Below, one piece after another: positions 1-8,451 of a stretch of 64,000 nucleotides of DNA. The stretch is from an uncultured Eubacteriales bacterium. GTDB taxonomy: Bacteria; Bacillota; Clostridia; Oscillospirales; CAG-272. Every line of letters begins with the position of its first letter. Position 1 is the first letter of the stretch. The notes beneath the pieces are model-generated. The model made no database searches, was not told the origin of the DNA, and saw only the letters and a program-made list of their open reading frames with translations. A program made the translations under genes and the position numbers. Location of the stretch: NCBI GenBank assembly GCA_902491535.1, contig CABUHS010000012.1, forward strand, positions 1 through 64,000. The letters are read 5' to 3'.

Positions 1-1573
1 AGCGACCAAGGAGGTTGTTGTAACTATCGAGGAGCGTCTGTTTGATGAGGAAAAGGATTCAGATGAAGACCTTGTTGAACGTGCGCCTGTCGTAGTTGTT
101 ATGGGACACGTTGATCACGGTAAAACATCGCTGCTTGATAAAATACGCCATGCAAATGTTACTGCCGGAGAGGCCGGCGGAATCACTCAGCATATCGGTG
201 CATACAGTGTCAATATAAACGGCAAAGACATTACATTTCTTGATACACCCGGCCATGCAGCATTCACCGCTATGCGTGCAAGAGGCGCAAAAGCAACAGA
301 TATAGCTATACTTGTTGTGGCAGCCGACGACGGTATAATGCCTCAGACAATCGAAGCTATTAACCATGCTAAAGATGCAGGACTTGAAATAATAGTTGCA
401 ATAAATAAGATGGATAAGCACGGAGCCAATCCAGACAACGTCCTTCAGGAACTCACAAAGTATGAGCTTATACCGGAGAGTTGGGGCGGTGACGTTATAT
501 GCGTACCGGTGTCGGCGCTTACCGGCATGGGCATAGAAGATCTTCTTGAAAATATTCTTCTTATCTCCGAAGTTAAAGAATATAAGGCTAATCCGAACAG
601 ACGCGCAAAAGGCGCTATCATCGAAGCGAAACTCGATAAAGGCAGAGGCCCTGTTGCTACTGTACTCGTACAGAACGGTACACTTCATGTCGGCGATGTT
701 GTAATAGCCGGTACTGCCGTAGGCCATATCCGCGCTATGACTGATGATAAGGGCAGATCTGTAAAGAGCGCCGGACCTTCCGTTCCTGTAGAGATATTCG
801 GTCTTGACGGCGTTCCCGCTGCAGGCGATGAATTCAATGCAGTTGAAAATGAGCGCATGGCACGCGAACTTGCCGAGCAGCGTAAGGAAAAACAGAAAGA
901 AGCTTCCTTCAAAGCAAATTCAAATGTAAATCTTGACGATCTGTTTGCTCAGATTTCCGAGGGGGCAAAAGAACTTAAGATTATCGTAAAAGCTGATGTT
1001 GACGGCTCAGCAGAAGCGGTAAAAGCTTCCCTTTTAAAGCTCTCAAATGACGAGGTAAAGGTAAAAGTAATTCACTCGGCGGTCGGAGGCATCACAGAAG
1101 GTGATGTAATGTTCGCTTCAGCGTCCAATGCAATTATAGTCGGATTTAATGTACGTCCTGATAAAACAGCTATAGATTCGGCAGAGCGTCAGAAAGTCGA
1201 TGTACGCACATACAGAATAATTTATGAATGCATCGAAGAGATCGAAGCTGCTATGAAAGGTATGCTTGCTCCCACGTTCAAGGAAGAGCTTCTCGGTCAC
1301 GCTGAGGTTCGTCAGACAATCAGAGTGCCTAATGTCGGAACCATCGCAGGTTCATATGTACAGGACGGTCATATTACAAGAAGCGCTCAGATACGTGTTG
1401 TGCGTGACGGTATTGTTATCTTCGAGGATAAAATATCATCGCTTCGCCGCTTTAAAGACGATGTGCGTGAAGTAGCACAGGGCTATGAGTGCGGTATAGG
1501 ACTTGAGCGATTCAACGATATAAAAGAGGGAGATATTCTCGAAGCATTTGAAATGGTTCAGGTTGAAAGATAA
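1..1573 (+). CDS. infB: Translation initiation factor IF-2 (5' end cut by window)
   Basis: GTPase that brings fMet-tRNA to the 30S subunit and promotes subunit joining. The reading frame is open from base 2, so the gene starts before the window and the N-terminal region is missing. The G domain begins at base 101 and shows G1 GHVDHGKT, G3 DTPGH and G4 NKMD. It is followed by the EF-Tu-like domain II, the IF2 domain III (start near VKADVDGSAEAV) and the C-terminal domain that binds fMet-tRNA, ending in EAFEMVQVER. The sequence is canonical, with no frameshift. A strong terminator follows directly, and rbfA, the usual next gene, is absent. Identity is certain. Confidence 0.98.
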   Translation, partial: ATKEVVVTIEERLFDEEKDSDEDLVERAPVVVVMGHVDHGKTSLLDKIRHANVTAGEAGGITQHIGAYSVNINGKDITFLDTPGHAAFTAMRARGAKATDIAILVVAADDGIMPQTIEAINHAKDAGLEIIVAINKMDKHGANPDNVLQELTKYELIPESWGGDVICVPVSALTGMGIEDLLENILLISEVKEYKANPNRRAKGAIIEAKLDKGRGPVATVLVQNGTLHVGDVVIAGTAVGHIRAMTDDKGRSVKSAGPSVPVEIFGLDGVPAAGDEFNAVENERMARELAEQRKEKQKEASFKANSNVNLDDLFAQISEGAKELKIIVKADVDGSAEAVKASLLKLSNDEVKVKVIHSAVGGITEGDVMFASASNAIIVGFNVRPDKTAIDSAERQKVDVRTYRIIYECIEEIEAAMKGMLAPTFKEELLGHAEVRQTIRVPNVGTIAGSYVQDGHITRSAQIRVVRDGIVIFEDKISSLRRFKDDVREVAQGYECGIGLERFNDIKEGDILEAFEMVQVER

Positions 1574-1599
1574 AAGCAAAAAATTTTAATGAGTAATAC

Positions 1600-1638
1600 A
1601 AAAATCCGCTTTTGCAAATAAACCAAAAGCGGATTTTT
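1600..1638 (+). terminator. Intrinsic terminator after infB
   Basis: Perfect 15-bp inverted repeat (1600-1614 with 1624-1638) around a 9-nt loop, ending in a T run. It closes the infB transcription unit. Confidence 0.9.
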
Positions 1639-1641
1639 GTA

Positions 1642-1670
1642 TTGAAAGTAAAGTTGTTATGTGATATAAT
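1642..1670 (+). promoter_or_regulatory. Sigma-A promoter for the SGNH esterase gene
   Basis: TTGAAA (1642-1647), 17-bp spacer, TATAAT (1665-1670), with an extended -10 TG one base upstream. It lies just after the infB terminator and about 60 bp before the ATG at 1729. Confidence 0.75.
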
Positions 1671-1728
1671 TGACAAAACCACTGTGACGATTTTGTATAT
1701 GACATATTTGAATAATGAAAGGAAAACT

Positions 1729-2862
1729 ATGGATCATTTTAATAACTATATATCAAATACCGTTTTAGGAAGCGGAAATAACAGTATTTTAATTTTTTCC
1801 AAACCAATTACACAAACAGGAATGATGTTTGTAAAACTTCGGAATCACGGAAAACAAAACTACAGATTTATGTTTTCCAATACAGTTGACAGCACATTTG
1901 ACCACGGTCAAAACGCTTACGCTAATCTGAAAGGAGACATATGGAATATTGATTCTCTTGAAGTCGCAGACGGCGGACAAATCGGAAATATAGCACTTGA
2001 CAGTGAAGGTACAATTGCTATAAACGGATTTGATCCTGATTATTGTTCGACGATAAACGGATTTATTCATGTCACATTCAACGGAAAATATAAATGCGAG
2101 GTTTCCACAGGAGAAAAAGTATGGACTGATGAATTTGAAATTGATATACCCGAGAATCATTATCTTGCTATTAAAATAACATTTACAGGAAATAATGTTC
2201 CGTATACTCCGGATAAAATTGTTCCCTGCTTTGTGTCGGAAAACGGTCACTGGCATACAGGACGCGATTTTCCTCAGCCTGTATTTATAGGAATTGCCGA
2301 GAACAAGACCTCTCCTGTAAAACGCATAGGCTTTCTCGGGGATTCAATTACACAGGGACTCGGCACTACAGTCGACGCTTATGAATATTGGGTTGCAGAT
2401 ATAGCGGAAGCTCTTCCTTGCGACAAATTTTCTGTTTGGGATCTCGGACTCGGTTTTGGACGTGCGGAGGATGCCGCCAGTTGCGGTGTGTGGCTTAATA
2501 GGGCTAAAAATAACGACATTGTTTTTGTTTGCTTCGGTGTAAACGATATTCTTCAATACTGTGATTCCGACCGGATCTGCAAAGCACTTACAACTATTAT
2601 TGACTTTTTAAATAATGCAAGTGTAAAGACCGGTATATTTACCGTTCCCCCATTTGATTTTTCCGGAAATCAGGCTTCAGTGTTTGATACCGTAAATTCA
2701 TACATACGCAATGATCTCAGCAAAAGAACCGACTATTTCTTTGATATGGCATCCATACTTTGTAAGCCTGACGACCATACAGCAGCCGCATACGGCGGTC
2801 ATCCCGACAAAAACGGGTGCAGAGCAGTTGCCGATAATTTTTTAAGAGAAATACATCTTTAA
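1729..2862 (+). CDS. Two-domain SGNH/GDSL esterase, CE2-like
   Basis: Predicted carbohydrate esterase/deacetylase of 377 aa. Residues 1-185 look like an all-beta domain and 198-377 like an SGNH hydrolase: block I GDSIT (nucleophile Ser206), block III GVND (270-273) and block V GGHP (His358). The residue three before the catalytic His is Tyr355, not the usual Asp. CE2 acetyl-esterases are known to combine an N-terminal jelly roll with an SGNH domain that uses a Ser-His dyad, so a CE2-like enzyme is inferred. No signal peptide is seen, so it may be cytoplasmic. The start at 1729 is chosen because it follows AAAGGAAA, whereas an upstream ATG at 1612 lies inside the infB terminator. Monocistronic between two terminators. 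Confidence 0.8.
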   Translation: MDHFNNYISNTVLGSGNNSILIFSKPITQTGMMFVKLRNHGKQNYRFMFSNTVDSTFDHGQNAYANLKGDIWNIDSLEVADGGQIGNIALDSEGTIAINGFDPDYCSTINGFIHVTFNGKYKCEVSTGEKVWTDEFEIDIPENHYLAIKITFTGNNVPYTPDKIVPCFVSENGHWHTGRDFPQPVFIGIAENKTSPVKRIGFLGDSITQGLGTTVDAYEYWVADIAEALPCDKFSVWDLGLGFGRAEDAASCGVWLNRAKNNDIVFVCFGVNDILQYCDSDRICKALTTIIDFLNNASVKTGIFTVPPFDFSGNQASVFDTVNSYIRNDLSKRTDYFFDMASILCKPDDHTAAAYGGHPDKNGCRAVADNFLREIHL

Positions 2863-2870
2863 ACGTCCGA

Positions 2871-2904
2871 AAACAGCAAAGATCGCCTTTCTTTGCTGTT
2901 TTTG
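2871..2904 (+). terminator. Terminator after SGNH esterase
   Basis: Inverted repeat AAACAGCAAAG / CTTTGCTGTTT with a 9-nt loop followed by a T run. Confidence 0.85.
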
Positions 2905-2953
2905 CCTGTATTTTCTACTCTTTATGACGAAATAAAAAGAATTATTAATATTA

Positions 2954-2985
2954 TTTCAATAAATATATGATAAGATTATATCATA
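2954..2985 (+). promoter_or_regulatory. Probable promoter with overlapping palindrome
   Basis: TTTCAA (2954-2959), 17 bp, TATATC (2977-2982) is a weak sigma-A match. The -10 overlaps an inverted repeat TATGATA-6-TATCATA (2966-2985) that could be an operator. It lies 40-70 bp before the surface-protein start. The binding protein is unknown. Confidence 0.4.
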
Positions 2986-3024
2986 AAACTCACATGATAA
3001 ATTTCGGATTTAAGGAGCCGGCAT

Positions 3025-6000
3025 ATGATTAAAACATCATCCTGCTTAAAAAAATACATATTTATTAAATCAACCGCTCTGTTGCTTGCCGCAACCTACT
3101 GTTTTAGCGGTGCTTTATCTGTATCTGCCGTCGGAAATTCTGATACACAGATCCCGGATCTGATACAGTCCCCATCGGTTTCAAATACCGAAGTCAGAAA
3201 TAAATATGCATATGAATCCGAAAAAGATGCTGCCGAACATATATGCGGCTTGAGTCATTACGGAAATATAACCGTAATACGCGAAGCAAGTCCGGACAGA
3301 TTCATAAATTCCGTACGTCTGCTCGATGCTGCAGGACCTGCGTCAGGATGGGTTGCTTCCGAAGGATGCAGCTCGGTATCTGTATCCGATGCTTCAGACA
3401 TATATCCGTGGACCTCGTTTGATCAAAATAAATGTACGTCTGTAACCGCATCGGCAAGTGAAGATAATAATTGGCATTTTTTTGAAAGAAATTTTCATTC
3501 TGATGAAGATAAGCGCATAGATGTTTCAGAACTTAGTGCAGGAAGAAATTTTATTTCGGGAATAAATGCAAACTCCTGCAAGGAAATATCCTTTGCGGTG
3601 AATATGCCGGATTCAAATAATACAGGATACGAACTGCGTCTGCAGATTTTTTCAACTGATTTTTTATTATTTGATGAGATATGCACAGTCGCTTCAGACG
3701 GATGGAACGCTATTTTCGCGGACATATCGGAAGCTGTAAAACACCTATATAATAACAGTCCGATAACTAAAATAAGAATCGGGGTAAGAACTCAGAATAA
3801 AAACGCATTACCCTTTACTTTTTATTTCAGCGGATTTTCTCTTTCCGATAACAGTGCATCTTCGGTATACAGATATATAACCGATAATTACTTTGTTTAC
3901 GGAGGCGCTTTAAATTACGAAAGCTCAGACGATATATACCGTTTTACAGTAAGTACATCTGCTGATTCACCTTTTATTGAAACAACATCGTTGAGAGAAA
4001 GTACACTTTCAAAATCAAATGGTATCCGGATCGCATTTATCGACAATACCGAATGTACATCGGTGACATGTTATTACAAAATCGGAGATGAAAGTGAGTA
4101 TTCAGAACAGCATTCCTGCACTGTAGAAATTAAAAATGCAGCTTTGCCTGAAAGTAATATTATATCCTGTTTTCTTCCAATAACAGAATCGAATGTTACA
4201 AATTTCAGAATTGTATTCAAAGGTTGTAAAGCCGACGGTGATATCGCAATTTTAACAATAATGCCTGCATCTGCTGTATCCGGTCACTCAAATACATATG
4301 GAAATATAGACAGCTGTAAACTCTCTGAAAGTACCGGAGAAGTTCTTATTAAAGGAACCGTTTCAAACGAAATTTCAGAAAAATATTCAGGCCAGAAGAT
4401 ATACATTTATGCACTTGATCCTTGGCAGACAAGCGACAATCTAACGCTTTCAAATCTTCAGCCCATTACACAGACTTCTGTTTCTTCAGATTTTTCCGTA
4501 AAATTTAAAATATCCGGATATACAGTTAAAAAATTTACCGCAGCCGTCCGGACAGGAACAGGATTCATTGTTATTGATACAGATAAGTGGATAACGAATA
4601 TCCGCCGTTCAGGTAATACACAGCTTGAAGAACGGGGCGCTCCGAAAAAAGGAATTATAACTGAGGTTACAGAAGCTCAGCTTATAGGTTCCGAAACATC
4701 ATATGTTACTGCTGATATCGGAAAGCTCTTCTCTTCCCACGCAACTGCAGTATCTCATACCTTCGATAATGAGATTTATTATTATAATGAAGCTGAATTC
4801 GAAAAAATAGATTCGGAGATACAAAGCTATCGATATTCCGGAATAAATGTGTTTCTCCGAATAGTGCTGTCATCTCCTGAGGATTCTTATATCGCATCGC
4901 AGATGCTGTATCCTGCTGCGCGGCGCAACGTCACTCAATACTATGCGCCCAACACATCAAATCAAGCTTGCGTAAAACTTTTGTCGGCATTTTGCGATAT
5001 GATCGCACAAAGATACAGCACCGATGAAAACGGAACAATAAGCGGATTGATTATCGGTTATAACATAAACCGTGCGTATGAAAATTTTTACGCAGGAGAA
5101 AAAACACTAAGCGAGTTTGCCGGATGCTGTGCAGATATGCTTAGAATAATTTATAACAATTCTGTATCTGTTAATCCTGCATTGAAGGTATACATATCTT
5201 TCAGTGATATCTGGTATTCAGATCTCGGTTCGGATTCAATGTCCGTATTCGGTGCGAGGCAACTGATAGATTCTATTGCCGCATCTATAAATCTCGGCGG
5301 TGATATCGATTGGAATCCCTCTATAACTCTTGCAAAAACCAATAGTTCAAACTCCAATTCTAATGTAAATTCCGCAATGTATGAGGACCATTCGATAACC
5401 TCAGACAAGCTTGGAATGCTATGTGCTTATATGAAACAGGATAAGCTCCTTTGCGGGAATATACCTCGAAGCGTATTGGTAATTTCCGAACCGGCAAAGA
5501 ACGCGGCCGTAAAGTCGGATGATTACGACATGCGTCTCGCATCTGAATATATATATAATTTCTATAATATATCAGTTCCGGAATGTGAACTGATATCCGC
5601 ATTTATTGTAACTCCTGAATTTGATGTTCTGCGTCATGAGCGCATGCTTAAATATATAGATACATCAAATTCTCTGTCCGAAACAGCTGAATATGCCAGA
5701 TATTTTTCTCCGAATGCAGAAAATTGGGAGGATATACTGGGCAGTAAGCATATTGATGCACTTTTAACTTCCCGTTCGGTTACCGAAGCAGAGATATTAA
5801 AATATAAACCAAATGTTATCGGAGAAGCATATATTTGGGATATTGACGGAAAGGAAAATACAGACGGATGGATAGCAGCCGAATCATGTATTTCACTTGA
5901 AACATCAGACCTTCTTGACAGAAAAAATCTTCTGATTGCAAAATTCAAAAGAGAAAGCGATTATACTGCCCGTAAAGGGATTTCAAACACTTTTCCATAC

Positions 6001-6510
6001 GGACGTGATTTCTCACCTTTTTCATATATTTCAATGAATATACAGCTTGCTCAGATGCCTGAGTCGGTCGACAGCGCAGAAATACTTGTCATGATCTATT
6101 CCGGCAATAATTATACATCCGCATCCACAACGATAAAGTCAGGAGAATGGAATCGTATTTCCGTTTCGCTTGAAGCGTTTGACTATTCCAAAAATACCGA
6201 TAAAATAAAAATCTTTGTCAGAGGTAACGACGGTCTTGTAGATATAGGAAATCCAACGCTTATAATATCAGATATTCAAGGTCTGTCTTCGGAGTTTGAC
6301 AGCAAATATCTTTCGTCTCATATATACCGTGAAAAAACGAAGCTTCTCTTCTCTGAAACTTTCGGAGATTATGACAAAATAATTATGATTTTATCAACAG
6401 TAATAGTTTCGGCAATTGTGATTGAGATACTACATATTTCGCTTCGAGTCAAACGCAACCGCCACAAAAATGAATCTGATCCGAATAGTATAAGATATAC
6501 AAAAATTTAA
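3025..6510 (+). CDS. Large membrane-anchored surface protein, DUF5722-like
   Basis: 1161 aa. The N-terminus is a signal peptide (basic start, hydrophobic residues about 13-32, then SVSAVG). Residues about 110-275 form a predicted beta-sandwich (GWVASEGC motif near its start). The central part, about 535-905, alternates strands and helices and contains an FLRIVLSSP-type strand and a RYSTDENGTISGLIIGYN segment, resembling DUF5722/barrel-type putative glycosidases. A second beta-sandwich at about 940-1075 begins GWIAAESC and resembles the first. One hydrophobic segment (about 1117-1140) followed by RVKRNRHK anchors it with the bulk outside. The start follows AAGGAG. It has its own terminator and is therefore monocistronic. 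A polysaccharide-related function is inference; the DUF5722 assignment is from memory of the family and uncertain. Confidence 0.65.
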   Translation: MIKTSSCLKKYIFIKSTALLLAATYCFSGALSVSAVGNSDTQIPDLIQSPSVSNTEVRNKYAYESEKDAAEHICGLSHYGNITVIREASPDRFINSVRLLDAAGPASGWVASEGCSSVSVSDASDIYPWTSFDQNKCTSVTASASEDNNWHFFERNFHSDEDKRIDVSELSAGRNFISGINANSCKEISFAVNMPDSNNTGYELRLQIFSTDFLLFDEICTVASDGWNAIFADISEAVKHLYNNSPITKIRIGVRTQNKNALPFTFYFSGFSLSDNSASSVYRYITDNYFVYGGALNYESSDDIYRFTVSTSADSPFIETTSLRESTLSKSNGIRIAFIDNTECTSVTCYYKIGDESEYSEQHSCTVEIKNAALPESNIISCFLPITESNVTNFRIVFKGCKADGDIAILTIMPASAVSGHSNTYGNIDSCKLSESTGEVLIKGTVSNEISEKYSGQKIYIYALDPWQTSDNLTLSNLQPITQTSVSSDFSVKFKISGYTVKKFTAAVRTGTGFIVIDTDKWITNIRRSGNTQLEERGAPKKGIITEVTEAQLIGSETSYVTADIGKLFSSHATAVSHTFDNEIYYYNEAEFEKIDSEIQSYRYSGINVFLRIVLSSPEDSYIASQMLYPAARRNVTQYYAPNTSNQACVKLLSAFCDMIAQRYSTDENGTISGLIIGYNINRAYENFYAGEKTLSEFAGCCADMLRIIYNNSVSVNPALKVYISFSDIWYSDLGSDSMSVFGARQLIDSIAASINLGGDIDWNPSITLAKTNSSNSNSNVNSAMYEDHSITSDKLGMLCAYMKQDKLLCGNIPRSVLVISEPAKNAAVKSDDYDMRLASEYIYNFYNISVPECELISAFIVTPEFDVLRHERMLKYIDTSNSLSETAEYARYFSPNAENWEDILGSKHIDALLTSRSVTEAEILKYKPNVIGEAYIWDIDGKENTDGWIAAESCISLETSDLLDRKNLLIAKFKRESDYTARKGISNTFPYGRDFSPFSYISMNIQLAQMPESVDSAEILVMIYSGNNYTSASTTIKSGEWNRISVSLEAFDYSKNTDKIKIFVRGNDGLVDIGNPTLIISDIQGLSSEFDSKYLSSHIYREKTKLLFSETFGDYDKIIMILSTVIVSAIVIEILHISLRVKRNRHKNESDPNSIRYTKI

Positions 6511-6516
6511 AAAGAG

Positions 6517-6546
6517 AAAGGAACGGAGTTCGCCGTTCCTTTTTTA
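6517..6546 (+). terminator. Terminator after surface protein
   Basis: AGGAACGG / CCGTTCCT stem with a 6-nt loop and a six-T tail. Confidence 0.9.
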
Positions 6547-6676
6547 TATAATTTGAAATTTATATTGATTTTTTATTTTATAACACTATTTTATCTTTGA
6601 AAAGGAAATAACAGACGTAGAGTTTCATAATATATTTATTGACAATATCAAAATAAATTTTATCGGAGAAATTATT

Positions 6677-7360
6677 ATGTCTGTTTTTTCATCTCTATCC
6701 GGCATTTTCGGAAAATTTATGTTCCTTTTTTTGAAGGTCAGCGGCTCAGGAAATTTTCCTCCTCCTCTTGACTCCGAAGAAGAAACCCTATGCTTTATTA
6801 AAGCTCGCGAAGGAGATACTGAAGCGAGGAAAAAGCTTATTGAGCATAATCTGCGTCTTGTCGCGCATGTTATAAAAAAATATGCGTCATCAGGAACAAA
6901 TACCGACGATCTTATGTCACTTGGAACTATAGGTTTAATAAAAGCTATTGATTCATTCGATATTACAAATGGGACGCGTTTTGCAACATACGCAAGTAAG
7001 TGCCTGCAAAATGAAATTTTGATGTATTTCAGATCAAGAAAAAAGCTGTCAGGAGAAGTCTCACTCGGAGATGCAATAGATACCGATAAGGATGGAAACC
7101 CACTTACATATATGGATATAATATGCTGCGAAGACACGATCGCAGACGATCTTGATTTCAAAATGAAGCTCGAAAAAGCAATGTGGGCAATCGATAAGTT
7201 GCTTTCTCCTCGCGAACGTACTATAATTATACTCAGATACGGTCTTGACGGAAATCCTCCCGTACCGCAAAGAGAGATTGCAGAAAGACTTGATATTTCA
7301 AGATCATATGTAAGCAGAATAGAAAAAAAGGCTCTGCAAAAGCTTCGTTCGGCAATGTAA
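6677..7360 (+). CDS. sigK: RNA polymerase sporulation sigma factor K
   Basis: Late mother-cell sigma factor of sporulation, 227 aa. The N-terminal hydrophobic stretch (residues about 1-22) corresponds to the pro-sequence that in Bacillus is removed by SpoIVFB. Region 2 is visible as HNLRLVAHVIKKYA and LGTIGLIKAI and FATYASKCLQNEILMYF, and region 4 as SPRERTIIILRYGL with the helix-turn-helix REIAERLDISRSYVSRIE. The gene is continuous, with no interrupting skin-type element. ATG 6677 follows CGGAGA. The upstream region has a CATAATAT box (6626-6633) that could be a weak sigma-E -10, but the -35 is poor. It indicates an endospore former. Confidence 0.93.
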   Translation: MSVFSSLSGIFGKFMFLFLKVSGSGNFPPPLDSEEETLCFIKAREGDTEARKKLIEHNLRLVAHVIKKYASSGTNTDDLMSLGTIGLIKAIDSFDITNGTRFATYASKCLQNEILMYFRSRKKLSGEVSLGDAIDTDKDGNPLTYMDIICCEDTIADDLDFKMKLEKAMWAIDKLLSPRERTIIILRYGLDGNPPVPQREIAERLDISRSYVSRIEKKALQKLRSAM

Positions 7361-7404
7361 TAAGCATAATTTAATCACAATATCACTGTGTGTTTTTAAC
7401 GCGC

Positions 7405-7433
7405 TTGACATTTAACTCAATAAAGATTATAAT
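7405..7433 (+). promoter_or_regulatory. Consensus sigma-A promoter upstream of RNA methyltransferase
   Basis: TTGACA (7405-7410), 17-bp spacer, TATAAT (7428-7433): a perfect match to consensus. It implies a 5' leader of about 115 nt before the ATG at 7556. Confidence 0.8.
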
Positions 7434-7500
7434 TAAACAATAAAGATATTATATTAAACTGAAATGCATACATACTGCTCTGTCCCAATATTACAAAATA

Positions 7501-7533
7501 AAAATTTGAATCGATAAATTTGATTCAAATTTT
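7501..7533 (+). repeat. 12-bp inverted repeat in the methyltransferase leader
   Basis: AAAATTTGAATC (7501-7512) and GATTCAAATTTT (7522-7533) are perfect inverted repeats with a 9-nt loop. They sit in the leader between the consensus promoter and the ribosome binding site. The 3' arm ends in TTTT, so this could be a weak attenuator or a stabilising hairpin. Confidence 0.6.
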
Positions 7534-7555
7534 CTATAAAAGGAATCTACCAATT

Positions 7556-8356
7556 ATGAGTAACAATAAAACAATGCCGCGTCTGAGTGAAAGCGATAAA
7601 ATGGCAGGAAGCGGTTTTTTCGAAGGAATAATTTCCATTCGGGCGATATTATCATGTGCATCTCCGAAAAGACGAATAAATAAGATCTTCTACGCTGCGG
7701 AACGGCTTTGTTCAAACAAAAAAGAGTTCGGTTGGCTAAAAGCGATGTCAGCCACACATACATTTGAAATAGAAATTCTGCCGCGAGCCGAAATAGATTC
7801 AATGGCATTCGGAACAACACACGGGGGCATCATTGCAAGCTGTTCCGATCGTGAATATCCTGAGCTTACGTCCGAATTTATAGAAAAAACACGAAAAAAG
7901 GGATTTTATGCAATGATAGAAGGGATCGAAGATCCGTTTAATTTCGGATATGCCGTCCGTTCTATCTATGCTGCGGGAGCAGATGCAATAATACTCTCAA
8001 AACGCAATTGGATGAATGCAGCAGGAGTCGTATGTAAGTCATCTGCCGGAGCCTCCGAGCTTTGTGAGATAGCAATTTCAGACGGCGCCGATGCAGCAAA
8101 AATTTTCAGAGCTTCAGGGTTCAGAATTATATGTTCAGATATTAAAAATTCAGTATCCGTATACGAATCTGATCTGTCATTTCCGATCCTCCTTATCATC
8201 GGCGGTGAAAAAAGAGGTATTTCACGTACCCTTCTGAATAAAGCCGACGAAATAGTAAGGCTTGATTACGGACGCGAATTTCCGGAAGCCCTTTCTGCTG
8301 CATCGGCGGCTGCAATACTGTCATATGAAGTATTAAGACAAAATAAAGCAAAATAA
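7556..8356 (+). CDS. SpoU/TrmH-family RNA 2'-O-methyltransferase
   Basis: SAM-dependent rRNA or tRNA ribose methyltransferase of 266 aa with a trefoil-knot SpoU domain at about 115-262. Motif 1 is NFGYAVR (129-135, with the conserved Asn and catalytic Arg). Motif 2 is IGGEKRG (215-221). Motif 3 is ALSAASAAAI, where typical enzymes have a conserved Asn (SLNVSVAA), so this motif is divergent. The N-terminal third resembles the substrate-binding part of RlmB-type enzymes. The start at 7556 (preceded by AAAGGA) is preferred to 7520, which lies inside the upstream hairpin. The target RNA cannot be told from sequence. Confidence 0.85.
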   Translation: MSNNKTMPRLSESDKMAGSGFFEGIISIRAILSCASPKRRINKIFYAAERLCSNKKEFGWLKAMSATHTFEIEILPRAEIDSMAFGTTHGGIIASCSDREYPELTSEFIEKTRKKGFYAMIEGIEDPFNFGYAVRSIYAAGADAIILSKRNWMNAAGVVCKSSAGASELCEIAISDGADAAKIFRASGFRIICSDIKNSVSVYESDLSFPILLIIGGEKRGISRTLLNKADEIVRLDYGREFPEALSAASAAAILSYEVLRQNKAK

Positions 8357-8451
8357 TTAAATTCTTTTGGCAATATCCGCATTTTTGCATATCATAGTAT
8401 ATGGAAGCCGATAATAAATCGACATAATACAAATAATGCGGAGGCTATTTT

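Noticed and set aside
1612..1728. Upstream 39 codons in frame with the SGNH esterase
   Set aside because: They begin inside the infB terminator, contain the gene's own promoter and have no ribosome binding site; the start at 1729 does.
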